A stretch of 19,322 bases of DNA from Bacillota bacterium (GTDB lineage: Bacteria > Bacillota > Clostridia > Clostridiales > Clostridiaceae), in assembly GCA_023445445.1 (NCBI GenBank), contig JAEXLD010000129.1, positions 1 through 19,322 of the forward strand, given 5' to 3'. The notes under the pieces were generated by a model. The model had not been told where the DNA came from and ran no database searches. It was given only the letters and a program-made list of their open reading frames with translations. Below, piece after piece: positions 1 through 6,593 of the stretch; position 1 is the stretch's first letter; each line of letters starts with the position of its first letter. The translations under genes and the position numbers were made by a program.

Positions 1-167
1 CTAGACCACTTTATTGCATTTATAACATCTTCTTCAGTATAACAATATACTATAATAAAAGGACGCTTATTTATAGCTCTATTCCATGCCTTAATGCTTT
101 CATTATAATCTCCATCTTCCCTGGTAATTATTTTTCCAGTTAACTCCACACAATTACCATTATTCAT
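1..167 (-). CDS. FAD-linked oxidoreductase, N-terminus only (truncated by window edge)
   Basis: The first 55 residues of a minus-strand gene that continues past base 1. It starts at the ATG at 167 (MNNGNCVELTGKI...), preceded by a good AGAAGGTGA ribosome site. The pattern 'LTGKIITREDGDYNESIKAW' followed by 'NKRPFIIVYCYTEEDVINAI' resembles the start of berberine-bridge/6-hydroxynicotine-oxidase-like FAD-binding oxidoreductases (FAD_binding_4). In these, the stretch 'P..IV.C....DV..AI' opens the FAD domain. The substrate cannot be inferred. It is transcribed away from the cotJ operon. A possible extended -10 (TGATATTAT) lies upstream near 207-215, with low confidence. Confidence 0.7.
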   Translation of the reverse strand, partial: MNNGNCVELTGKIITREDGDYNESIKAWNRAINKRPFIIVYCYTEEDVINAIKWS

Positions 168-301
168 TAAATCACCTTCTGTTAAATTCATTCTATATAA
201 GATAATATCACATAGATATTTAAAATAAAATAAAAAGTAATATAAATATAATAATTATCTCTATATTTACAATTTAATTATTTTTAACTTATTTTCTTAT
301 C

Positions 302-328
302 ACAAACACCTAATTTTGACATAGTTTA
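302..328 (+). promoter_or_regulatory. Candidate sporulation (sigma-K/E-type) promoter for cotJ
   Basis: CATAGTTTA at 320-328 matches the sigma-K -10 pattern CATA-N3-TA. An AC dinucleotide lies at 302-303, 16 bases upstream, as in the sigma-K -35. Sigma-E -10 elements also begin CATA, and B. subtilis cotJ is known to be under mother-cell sigma-E control, so the exact factor is open. A TTGACA at 316-321 overlaps the site but has no good vegetative -10 at 17 bases. Confidence 0.45.
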
Positions 329-362
329 TTATTAGAGTTTATTAATTGAAAGGATGTTTTTT

Positions 363-641
363 ATGTACTATCGTAAAGATGAAGATTGCGATAAATGTAA
401 AGACTGTATAAATAATCCTGGTAAGGATTATTGTAATACTACTTGTGAGGATAAAGATAAAAACTGTTATGAATCATATAAAGTTTTTACCCCTCATATT
501 TATGCCAAAGCCATTGTTAATTTACAACCTTATGAAAACTTATTTACTATAAATGATTCTTTTGCTGCTGGAACTATTTTCAAAGATCTATATAGCCCTT
601 ATTGTGATGTTAAATATGTAGGAGGTTATAAAAAAGAATGA
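363..641 (+). CDS. cotJA: Spore coat protein CotJA
   Basis: A 92-residue small coat protein. The ATG at 363 is chosen because the AAAGG site at 349-353 is about 9 bases before it, whereas the in-frame ATG at 354 directly abuts that site. The C-terminal half 'AKAIVNLQPYENLF' then 'AAGTIFKDLYSPY' is the conserved CotJA core. The N-terminal half is unusually rich in Cys, Lys and Asp (CDKCKDC, six to seven Cys), which could allow cross-linking or metal binding in the coat (inference). It is the first gene of the operon and ends in an ATGA overlap with cotJB. CotJA is known in Bacillus to be needed for assembly of CotJC into the coat. Confidence 0.88.
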   Translation: MYYRKDEDCDKCKDCINNPGKDYCNTTCEDKDKNCYESYKVFTPHIYAKAIVNLQPYENLFTINDSFAAGTIFKDLYSPYCDVKYVGGYKKE

Positions 642-901
642 AAAGACATGAATATTTAGAAGTTATACAAAAGTTACAATTCTTTTTAGTTGATCTCAAT
701 TTATATTTAGATACAAATCCTTGTTGTGAACAAGCAGTAGCTGATTATGAAAAAGTATCTGGTGAACTAAAGAAAACTATATGGAACTATGAAAAAGAAT
801 ATGGTCCTTTAACAAACTTCGGAACTGCATATTTTAATAACCCTGACGACTGGGTTAATTCTCCTTGGCCTTGGGAAAATACAAAGGGAGGTAAAAAATA
901 A
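638..901 (+). CDS. cotJB: Spore coat protein CotJB
   Basis: An 87-residue protein with the CotJB hallmarks: an N-terminal helix 'YLEVIQKLQFFLVDLNLYLDTNP', then 'YGPLTNFG' and the C-terminal 'WVNSPWPWE' motif. The ATG at 638 overlaps the cotJA stop (ATGA) and follows GGAGGT at 621-626, so the two genes look translationally coupled. Its stop overlaps the cotJC start by one base. The molecular role of CotJB is not established. It is always found between cotJA and cotJC and is presumed to be an inner-coat component. Confidence 0.92.
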   Translation: MKRHEYLEVIQKLQFFLVDLNLYLDTNPCCEQAVADYEKVSGELKKTIWNYEKEYGPLTNFGTAYFNNPDDWVNSPWPWENTKGGKK

Positions 902-1476
902 TGTGGTATTATGTTAAAACTTTACAACACCCAGTAAATCTAAAATCTACTGACATAAGAATGGCTAAACTTCTAGTGACTCAATATGGTGGTCCAGATG
1001 GAGAACTTAGTGCTGCTTTAAGATATTTAGACCAAAGATATTCAATGCCTACTAATAAGGGTAAGGCGTTATTGACAGATATTGGAACTGAAGAGCTAGC
1101 TCACGTAGAAATTATGGCAACAATGGTTCATCAGATAATGGAAAATGCTTCAATTGATGAGATTAAAGCAGCTGGATTAGATGGCCACTATGCTGATCAT
1201 GGTAAAGGATTATTTTATACTGACGCTACTGGAAACCCATGGACTGCAACTTACATCCAATGTAAGGGAGATGTAATAGCAGATTTAACAGAAGATATGG
1301 CTGCTGAACAAAAGGCTAGAGCTACTTATGAATGGTTAATGAATTTAACCGATGATGTTGAAATCAAAAAAATATTAGGCTTCTTAAGAGAAAGAGAAGT
1401 TGTCCACTTCCAAAGGTTTGGTGAAGCCTTAGTTGATGTGCAAGATAATACAAAGCTAACTGATTTCTGTAAATAA
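901..1476 (+). CDS. cotJC: Manganese catalase-like spore coat protein CotJC
   Basis: A 191-residue ferritin-like protein of the Mn-catalase family. Metal-ligand motifs are visible in the helices: 'GTEELAHVEIM' (E..H), 'AAEQKARATYEWL', and 'REREVVHFQRF' (E..H). The length matches CotJC, which is shorter than free Mn-catalases. It starts at an ATG overlapping the cotJB stop by one base, with GGGAGGT at 886-892. By family knowledge it is a coat-located protein with a dinuclear Mn centre that may disproportionate hydrogen peroxide. It is the last gene of the operon and is followed by a strong terminator. Confidence 0.95.
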   Translation: MWYYVKTLQHPVNLKSTDIRMAKLLVTQYGGPDGELSAALRYLDQRYSMPTNKGKALLTDIGTEELAHVEIMATMVHQIMENASIDEIKAAGLDGHYADHGKGLFYTDATGNPWTATYIQCKGDVIADLTEDMAAEQKARATYEWLMNLTDDVEIKKILGFLREREVVHFQRFGEALVDVQDNTKLTDFCK

Positions 1477-1484
1477 TAATCCAG

Positions 1485-1538
1485 ATATAATGTTATATTA
1501 ACTCTATCTTATATTAATATAACATTATATCCTTTTTT
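1485..1538 (+). terminator. Terminator of the cotJ operon
   Basis: A perfect 16-bp inverted repeat (1485-1500 with 1515-1530) with a 14-base loop, followed by CC and a run of six T at 1533-1538. It lies 9 bases after the cotJC stop. Confidence 0.88.
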
Positions 1539-1660
1539 AGCTTTGGGAATAAATCTACTCTTCTAAACTTAACTTAAATATTTTCCTTAATATTTTATAC
1601 TGAATTTGTTGATTCTGAAATTTAAATGTATTTCCTTTTCTTATAAGAACTTTCTATATA

Positions 1661-1690
1661 AAAAAGAGATGTCTTTTTGACATCTCTTTT
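1661..1690 (-). terminator. Terminator of the vanW-domain gene
   Basis: A perfect 12-bp stem (1662-1673 with 1679-1690) and a 5-base loop. On the minus strand it is followed by a T run, so it ends transcription of the gene whose stop is at 1699. Confidence 0.88.
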
Positions 1691-1698
1691 AGTAAATT

Positions 1699-2997
1699 TT
1701 AATTAAATGGCTTATAAACACTGCTATCTAAATATCTTTCTGATACACACTCTCCTGCTGAATTATATCCATATAAATATGCATCTGCAGATAATGGTCC
1801 TGTTTGATAAGCCTTAGCTACATAAGATATACCTCCAGTAGCTTGGCTATTTGACCAAAACTCAGCAGTAACTGAATTTCCAGTGGAATATACATTAACT
1901 ACTATAGGATAATCATAAGGATTTGTGAAGACTAAATCTGGCCATTCATCACCTATAGTTGCATCTAATCCTTGTGGTACATACTTAACTACCATTTCGT
2001 GATAAGTTCTAAAGTCTGGTAATATACCTGCTTTTAATTCAGCATTGTATATTGTACTAGATATTTGACATACTCCTCCACCAAGGCCAGGTACAACTTT
2101 ACCATTAAGATAAGTGTTAGCTTCCACAAATCCATTTGCTTTAGTTGTAGGTCCTATAGCGCTTACAGCTGAAAATGTATCTCCAGGCATAAGTAACACA
2201 TTACCAATCATAGCTGCTCCTCTTTGAATATTATGACCACTAGGACCAGCATCAAAATAAGTTGTATAACTAGATATCATTTTATCTACTGATTGTAATG
2301 CTTCTGAAGTTATTTTGGGATTTACTTCATTTAACTCTCCCTTTATTGAAACATTCCTATCACTATTAACATTTTCCAATGCAGCTTTTATATTTGATAC
2401 TAATTTATCCTTATCTAACTCATACCCTATTTGTCCACCTGTTACATTTACAGCTCCCCACTTTACACTTATACTTGCATCTTGTGGTTCTATATTAACT
2501 TCATTTGCTATTGTATCTAATAACTCAGATACTTTATCTTCACTATATTTTATTTCAAACTCATAAGTTCTATTTTGTGGCTCTTTTATTAAATTAAGTT
2601 GTTCTTTAATCTTCTTATCTTTTCCAAAGTTTAAAACTTCATTTTCAAAAGTTTCATAGTCTATTGTAGTATCAAGATCCACATAGCTTTTTTCATAGTT
2701 ACTTTCTCCAATTGCTATAGTTATTTTTTTAGATGAAATATCTTCTACCATAGCCTCTAAAACTTCATGCAATTCACTTTTTGTCATATTTGAAACATCT
2801 TTATCAAAAATAAATGTTCCAGGATATATCTTATTTTCATAGCTATTTACAAGCTTTCTATTTTGTATATTTACATAAATAAATATAGATGTGGCTAATA
2901 CTACTAAAGCTACTACTATAAAAATTATTATTTTTTTTGTTTTATTCTTATGTTCTGAAAGTACTTCATTTGTTTTTGGTGTAACATTATTATTCAT
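1699..2997 (-). CDS. VanW-domain membrane-anchored cell-wall protein
   Basis: A 432-residue protein with one N-terminal membrane segment (about residues 22-44, 'KIIIFIVVALVVLATSIFIY') after a charged cytoplasmic tail. Residues about 70-220 look like the peptidoglycan-binding-4/YoaR-type region that usually precedes VanW. The VanW domain spans about 237-370 with the signature 'PGLGGGVCQISSTIYNA' and 'YPIVVNVYSTGNSVTAEFW'. The protein should sit outside the membrane against peptidoglycan. Despite the name, VanW proteins have no proven role in vancomycin resistance, and no vanHAX genes are present here. Start at the ATG after AAGGAGA. Confidence 0.88.
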   Translation of the reverse strand: MNNNVTPKTNEVLSEHKNKTKKIIIFIVVALVVLATSIFIYVNIQNRKLVNSYENKIYPGTFIFDKDVSNMTKSELHEVLEAMVEDISSKKITIAIGESNYEKSYVDLDTTIDYETFENEVLNFGKDKKIKEQLNLIKEPQNRTYEFEIKYSEDKVSELLDTIANEVNIEPQDASISVKWGAVNVTGGQIGYELDKDKLVSNIKAALENVNSDRNVSIKGELNEVNPKITSEALQSVDKMISSYTTYFDAGPSGHNIQRGAAMIGNVLLMPGDTFSAVSAIGPTTKANGFVEANTYLNGKVVPGLGGGVCQISSTIYNAELKAGILPDFRTYHEMVVKYVPQGLDATIGDEWPDLVFTNPYDYPIVVNVYSTGNSVTAEFWSNSQATGGISYVAKAYQTGPLSADAYLYGYNSAGECVSERYLDSSVYKPFN

Positions 2998-3145
2998 GTA
3001 TTTATCTCCTTAACCCCTAATATTAATCCAATTAATCTACGATTCCCTCCCTTTTCTACTTAACCTTACATAAAAGTTTTAATTATTGTCATATTAAAAT
3101 AATAACAATGCTAACTTTATATGTAAATATATTCCATTAAATATT

Positions 3146-3487
3146 TTAACTTTTTTTATTATTCTCTTTCTTACACTTATTTTCCATATCAAACATACTC
3201 TTTATAATTCCAAGAATCATAATACTAATTTGCATAAAAGTTATATAATTATAATATTTATTGGTAAAAGAAACTCCTAAAATTCCTAATAGAATAACTA
3301 TTAAGCCAGTATTAAATATATCTGTGCCTACTATACTAGAAACCTTACTCTTATCATATTTCTTACTATCAAATCCATTTAGCATATCTCCTGCATTTTG
3401 ACTTTTAATTACCCAACCTAAAAACAAAGGAAATCCGCCTATAAATAATGTAATTATAACTAACCCATAAATATCTACACTTTTCAT
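3146..3487 (-). CDS. Small DUF3784-like membrane protein
   Basis: A 113-residue protein with three hydrophobic segments (about residues 6-27, 56-73 and 78-96). 'NAGDMLNGFDSKKYDKSKVSSIVG' between the first two resembles the DUF3784 family of small three-helix membrane proteins of Firmicutes. The C-terminus is Lys-rich and cytoplasmic. The ATG at 3487 is preceded by AAAGGA about 10 bases away. Function is unknown. It is separated from vanW by about 150 bases and I see no terminator between them, so co-transcription is possible. Confidence 0.65.
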   Translation of the reverse strand: MKSVDIYGLVIITLFIGGFPLFLGWVIKSQNAGDMLNGFDSKKYDKSKVSSIVGTDIFNTGLIVILLGILGVSFTNKYYNYITFMQISIMILGIIKSMFDMENKCKKENNKKS

Positions 3488-3698
3488 TTTATCTTAATCC
3501 TTTAACTTAAAAAACTTAAAATTATCAACTAACTTTTCCTAACGTTATTAAAATAGTATTGTTGTAATTGTTAATTTAATCAATGTAACTTATTTGTATA
3601 TAATATTTATAATTAATTATAGCATATTTTCCCATTAAATAATTCGAAAATACACTAAAATAATAATATTAGTTTCATTTAAGATTTTTTAAATATAT

Positions 3699-3758
3699 AA
3701 AAAGAATATCTATTTATTAGACTAAGGATTTAACCCTAAAGAAAAAATAGATATTCTT
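3699..3758 (-). terminator. Terminator of aspS
   Basis: Arms 3702-3715 and 3745-3758 form a 14-bp perfect stem. The loop contains a smaller AGGG/UCCU hairpin. On the minus strand the stem ends in a short T run (3703-3699). The remaining gene-free bases between 3488 and 3699 show no other feature I can support. Confidence 0.75.
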
Positions 3759-3767
3759 AATATATTC

Positions 3768-5054
3768 TTATGGTGTTATTCTTGTTCTATCCCTTGTAAT
3801 TAATGTTGCTTCACGTATATTACTTAAATTTAATAGTTGTGCTGTTATTCTTTCAAGTCCTATTCCTAATCCCCCATGCTTTGGCATTCCATATTTAAAT
3901 ATTTCTATATATCCTTCATAGTCATTAGGATTTAGTCCTTTTTCCTTTATACTGCTTATTAACATATTATAATTATGAATTCTTTGCCCACCAGATGTAA
4001 TTTCAATTCCCCTAAATAATAAGTCAAAGCTTCTAGTTCCTTCTTTCCCTAAAGGCATTGTATACATAGGTCTCTTTTTTCTTGGATAATTGGTTATAAA
4101 TATAAAATCACACCCTAATTCTTCCTTTGCATACTTGCAAATAAGTTTTTCTCCTTCGGGATCTAAGTCGCCTTCTAACCCTTGTTTATTATACTTAGTT
4201 TCTACAATTTTTATAGCTTCTCTTAATTCTATTTTAGGTATACTCCCATTAATTTTAGGAAGTTTAGCCTTTAATAGTTGTAAATACTTATTACCTTTTT
4301 CTTCTATAGATTTTAAAATATATTTTATAAGTTCCTCTTCTAAATTCATTATGTCATATTCATCTTCTATAAATCCAAACTCTAAATCCATACTAATATA
4401 CTCATTTAAATGTCTACTTGTATTATGCTCCTCTGCTCTATAAACATGTGCTACTTCAAATACTCTCTCAAAGCCTGCTCCTACCATCATTTGCTTATAG
4501 AATTGTGGACTTTGGGCAAGATAAGCTATTTTTTCAAAGTAATTAATCTTAAAAAGCTCTGTCCCCCCTTCTGCTCCCTCTGCAACTATCTTTGGAGTGA
4601 AGATTTCTGTAAATCCTTTTTCTATTAAAAATTTTCTAAAGCTTTGAACTATAATATTTTGTACTTTAAATATTGAATTTATTTTTTCATGTCTTAAACT
4701 TATGGCTCTATTATTTAAGGTCGTTTCTAAGCTAACATTATACTCCTTTTTATTTATTTCAATTGGAAGTTCCTCTGCCATACTAACTACTTTTATTTCT
4801 TCTATTAGTATTTCAAATGGATTTAGGGCATTTTTACTTTCCTTTACTATTCCAAATACACTCACTACTGATTCAAGGCTAATATTGTCTATATTTATAG
4901 ATTTATTATCAACTACACATTGAACTAATCCACTTCTATCTCTAAGAATTAGAAATGTAATTTCTTTAAGCTTCCTAATTCTATATACCCATCCTTCAAC
5001 CTTTATTTTTTTCTCAATAAATTTATTAATTTCACTAACTATAATTCTTTCCAT
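3768..5054 (-). CDS. aspS: Aspartyl-tRNA synthetase, short archaeal-type (probably aspartate--tRNA(Asn/Asp) ligase)
   Basis: A 428-residue class IIb synthetase that charges tRNA with aspartate. The N-terminal anticodon-binding OB fold is at about residues 13-105 ('KVEGWVYRIRKLKEITFLILRD'). The catalytic core follows, with class II motif 2 ('HVYRAEEHNTSRHLNEY') and motif 3 ('GGLGIGLERITAQLL') near the C-terminus. It is much shorter than the usual bacterial AspRS (about 590 aa) because it lacks the inserted GAD domain, as in archaeal/AspRS2 enzymes. AspRS2 enzymes in clostridia are often non-discriminating and aspartylate tRNA-Asn as well as tRNA-Asp. Residues flanking the anticodon-base-36 pocket (Tyr after GWV; 'NPFEI') are not those of the discriminating archaeal form, but this does not settle specificity. 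No gatCAB gene lies nearby. ATG with AAAGGAGA upstream. Regulated by the T-box leader at 5055-5445. Confidence 0.9.
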   Translation of the reverse strand: MERIIVSEINKFIEKKIKVEGWVYRIRKLKEITFLILRDRSGLVQCVVDNKSINIDNISLESVVSVFGIVKESKNALNPFEILIEEIKVVSMAEELPIEINKKEYNVSLETTLNNRAISLRHEKINSIFKVQNIIVQSFRKFLIEKGFTEIFTPKIVAEGAEGGTELFKINYFEKIAYLAQSPQFYKQMMVGAGFERVFEVAHVYRAEEHNTSRHLNEYISMDLEFGFIEDEYDIMNLEEELIKYILKSIEEKGNKYLQLLKAKLPKINGSIPKIELREAIKIVETKYNKQGLEGDLDPEGEKLICKYAKEELGCDFIFITNYPRKKRPMYTMPLGKEGTRSFDLLFRGIEITSGGQRIHNYNMLISSIKEKGLNPNDYEGYIEIFKYGMPKHGGLGIGLERITAQLLNLSNIREATLITRDRTRITP

Positions 5055-5079
5055 ATTAATCTCTCCTTTACTAAATAAT

Positions 5080-5112
5080 AAAAAATCCCCTTAAGCACGT
5101 CTGCTTAAGGGG
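5080..5112 (-). terminator. Second (gene-proximal) T-box terminator of aspS leader
   Basis: A perfect 11-bp stem (5087-5097 with 5102-5112), a 4-base loop, and a run of six T on the minus strand (5085-5080). It directly follows the second T-box sequence and lies 25 bases before the aspS ATG. Confidence 0.9.
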
Positions 5113-5192
5113 CAAATAATATTTCGCGGTACCACCCTTATTAGTTTTAAAAAATTATAAAATCTTATAGAATATACCCAATTAAAACTAAT
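5113..5192 (-). promoter_or_regulatory. Second T-box antiterminator module (no Stem I)
   Basis: On the minus strand the T-box sequence AAGGGTGGTACCGCGAA lies at 5139-5123. It is preceded by an 11-bp helix (5182-5192 with 5140-5150) that occupies the place of Stem III. It is separated from the first terminator by only about 10 bases, so there is no room for its own Stem I or specifier loop. The bulge TGGT should pair with an NCCA tRNA end. Confidence 0.85.
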
Positions 5193-5201
5193 ACTTAAAA
5201 T

Positions 5202-5235
5202 AAAAAATCCTCCACTCCAACAATAGGAGTGAAGG
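5202..5235 (-). terminator. First (promoter-proximal) T-box terminator of aspS leader
   Basis: A 10-bp stem (5209-5218 with 5226-5235) including one G-U pair, a 7-base loop, and a T run on the minus strand at 5207-5202. It follows the first T-box sequence at 5256-5241. Confidence 0.87.
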
Positions 5236-5445
5236 TTTAATTCACGGTACCATCCTAATTTAGCTTAATATAATATATTAAAACTATCTCTAATCTATTA
5301 ACGCTAGAACACGTCTTATCTTACTTAATTTCAGATAAGCTTCTCCAGGATGTCTTTTGATACTACTTCATCGTGAAGCTTTCACCCTCCTTCACTCGCT
5401 AAGGATTTAGTATATATCTACTCTTCCCTTCTTTGAATTTACTTT
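5236..5445 (-). promoter_or_regulatory. T-box riboswitch, Stem I to first antiterminator (Asp specifier)
   Basis: Minus-strand leader of aspS. Features in order are as follows. There is an AGTA-containing left side of the specifier loop. A helix ATACTA/TAGTAT lies above that loop. The AGCGAG element and the terminal loop GGAGGGTGAAAG are closed by TGAAG/CTTCA. The right side of the specifier loop reads CAAAAGACA, with GAC (Asp) at 5354-5352 followed by the usual A. The conserved CCTGGAG follows. A CTTATCT/AGATAAG hairpin (Stem II) and then AT-rich Stem III follow. The T-box AGGATGGTACCGTGAA is at 5256-5241. Uncharged tRNA-Asp should stabilise the antiterminator. Confidence 0.87.
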
Positions 5446-5451
5446 TTATAT

Positions 5452-5480
5452 ATAGTATTCCTTTTATTTAAAGTTGTCAA
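5452..5480 (-). promoter_or_regulatory. Sigma-A promoter of aspS/T-box leader
   Basis: On the minus strand TTGACA (5480-5475), a 17-base spacer and TACTAT (5457-5452). It places the RNA start near 5445, just before Stem I of the T-box. Confidence 0.8.
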
Positions 5481-5503
5481 TATTAATTTTAAAAGATATT
5501 AAA

Positions 5504-5533
5504 GAATATTTTTCTCACATTTACTCATACTAA
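5504..5533 (+). promoter_or_regulatory. Candidate sigma-E-type promoter of the coat gene pair
   Basis: GAATATT (5504-5510) and CATACTAA (5526-5533) resemble the sigma-E -35 (ATA) and -10 (CATACA-T) with ATA-N17-CATA spacing. The coat-type genes downstream make sporulation control likely. No vegetative promoter is evident on this strand. Confidence 0.4.
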
Positions 5534-5550
5534 AATTGGAGGTGAGTAAT

Positions 5551-5724
5551 ATGACTTCAAAAGAATTACTATATATAACTGATGGCCTAGGACATGAAAA
5601 ATTTATGGAAACTATATGTAAGGAAACAGCAACTAAAATACAAGATGCAGAGTTAAAGACGCTTATTAATCAATATGAAACTAAACATAAGGAATTGTTT
5701 GGAAAGCTCTTTAGCTTATTATAA
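5551..5724 (+). CDS. Small CotF-like spore coat protein (57 aa)
   Basis: A helical 57-residue protein (MTSKELLYITDGLGHEKFM...). The ATG at 5551 follows a strong GGAGGTGA at 5538-5545. The longer open frame from a TTG at 5536 would start inside that site and is rejected. 'LLYITDGLGHEKFMETICKETA' with 'LKTLINQYETKHKELFGKLFSLL' resembles the N-terminal half of CotF/YraF-type coat proteins. It lies 15 bases before a second small gene that resembles the other half, so the pair may form a split CotF-like four-helix unit (inference). Confidence 0.7.
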   Translation: MTSKELLYITDGLGHEKFMETICKETATKIQDAELKTLINQYETKHKELFGKLFSLL

Positions 5725-5739
5725 AAGGAGGTCTATTAA

Positions 5740-5985
5740 ATGGATGATAAAGCTTTATTTGAAAATATTCTTCTGTTAACAAAAGGAGCAGCTGATTTAT
5801 ATTTACACGGAGATATTGAATCTTCTACTGAAAATGTTCATCAAACATTTTGTGACCTATTAACAGAAACTTTAAAACTTCAACATGAAATCTCAAAGAA
5901 GATGGAAGCAAAAGGTTGGTATCCAATTGAACAAGTTGAAGAACAAAAGATTCAACAAACTAAACAAAAATATTCTTTGCAATAG
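5740..5985 (+). CDS. CotF-family spore coat protein (81 aa)
   Basis: An 81-residue helical protein preceded by AAAGGAGGT at 5724-5732. 'ALFENILLLTKGAADLYLHGDIESS' followed by 'CDLLTETLKLQHEISKKMEAKGWYPIEQ' is the CotF-family pattern, in which 'M..KGWY' near the end is typical. It sits in an operon with the preceding 57-residue coat protein and is followed by a terminator. It is probably a component of the spore coat made in the mother cell. Confidence 0.85.
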   Translation: MDDKALFENILLLTKGAADLYLHGDIESSTENVHQTFCDLLTETLKLQHEISKKMEAKGWYPIEQVEEQKIQQTKQKYSLQ

Positions 5986-6002
5986 TAAGTTTTGTAATAA
6001 AT

Positions 6003-6041
6003 AATAAAAATGGCGCTACAAAATAGCTCCATTTTTATTTT
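6003..6041. terminator. Bidirectional terminator between convergent genes
   Basis: A 16-bp stem with one mismatch (6003-6018 with 6024-6039), a 5-base loop, and A-rich and T-rich flanks on both sides. It ends the coat pair on the plus strand and, on the minus strand, probably the ABC-transporter operon whose last stop is at 6061. Confidence 0.82.
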
Positions 6042-6060
6042 CTTATTTTAATAGTACATT

Positions 6061-6435
6061 TTATAAACTAAAAGTTTTCCTCTCAAAGCTTATAAATCTA
6101 GTACCTTGAAATGATAATACTCCTCTATCACCTTCTGAAATAAGTCCATATTCTCTACCAGATACATGTAATTCTAGCCTTTCCCCATTTTCAAATTCAA
6201 AGGTTACATAATAAGTAGTTGAAGTTGTAGTATGCATACCATTCTCTCCATTGCTATGATTATGGTGACTAACTGAAGTTCTCTTTGATGAAACCCTTGA
6301 ATTTACTGGTATTATAGGTTGCTTGTTATTATTAGACCATTCACTAATTCCCTTTATTATTGAAAATATGATCATTCCAAATACTAAAACAAAGGCTAAA
6401 CTAAACATAATTGAAAAAGAATCAAACCCTAACAT
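6061..6435 (-). CDS. DUF2500 family membrane protein
   Basis: A 124-residue protein with one N-terminal membrane segment (about residues 8-28), then 'GISEWSNNNKQPIIPVNSRVSSKR', a His/Ser/Thr-rich linker and a soluble domain 'TYYVTFEFENGERLELHVSG' to 'EGDRGVLSFQGTRFISFER'. These are the hallmarks of DUF2500. The ATG at 6435 is used because GGAGG lies 7 bases upstream; the longer frame begins at a TTG overlapping that site. It is the last gene of a five-gene minus-strand operon, 17 bases after the zinc-ribbon gene. Function is unknown. Confidence 0.85.
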   Translation of the reverse strand: MLGFDSFSIMFSLAFVLVFGMIIFSIIKGISEWSNNNKQPIIPVNSRVSSKRTSVSHHNHSNGENGMHTTTSTTYYVTFEFENGERLELHVSGREYGLISEGDRGVLSFQGTRFISFERKTFSL

Positions 6436-6452
6436 AAAATCCTCCAAATATT

Positions 6453-6593
6453 TTAACTCATAGTATTTTCTTTATGTCCACACTCACTACATTTATAATA
6501 TTTCTTTCCATATTGATTGTTATCATAAGCATATTTATATTCTTCCATTATTTCACCACAAATTAGGCATATTTTTTCTTCTGATATTTTCAA
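6453..6593 (-). CDS. 46-aa zinc-ribbon micro-protein (TTG start)
   Basis: A small gene, starting at TTG and encoding MKISEEKICLICG... and ending ...CSECGHKENTMS. Two CxxCG knuckles (Cys9/Cys12 and Cys35/Cys38) form a plausible four-Cys zinc ribbon. The TTG at 6593 overlaps the stop of the upstream gene by four bases (TTGA) and is preceded by GGAGGAG with a 4-base gap, so translation is likely coupled. Being flanked tightly on both sides within an operon supports it as real. Possible roles are a nucleic-acid or protein-binding zinc ribbon; nothing more specific can be said. Confidence 0.78.
   Translation of the reverse strand: MKISEEKICLICGEIMEEYKYAYDNNQYGKKYYKCSECGHKENTMS

Noticed and set aside
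2315..2566. 83-residue plus-strand frame inside the vanW-domain gene
   Set aside because: Antisense shadow; it has no ribosome site, and the opposite frame is a continuous 432-residue domain protein.
1699..2997. Vancomycin-resistance locus suggested by the VanW domain
   Set aside because: No vanH, vanA/B, vanX or vanRS genes are present. VanW-domain proteins with peptidoglycan-binding regions are common chromosomal genes in clostridia.
4090..4923. Three short plus-strand frames opposite aspS
   Set aside because: They lie wholly within the conserved synthetase gene and have neither ribosome sites nor family motifs.
5123..5256. Two GGTACC-containing repeats that look like direct repeats or a mobile-element end
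   Set aside because: Both are T-box core sequences in the aspS leader, each followed by a terminator, so the repeat is explained by riboswitch duplication.
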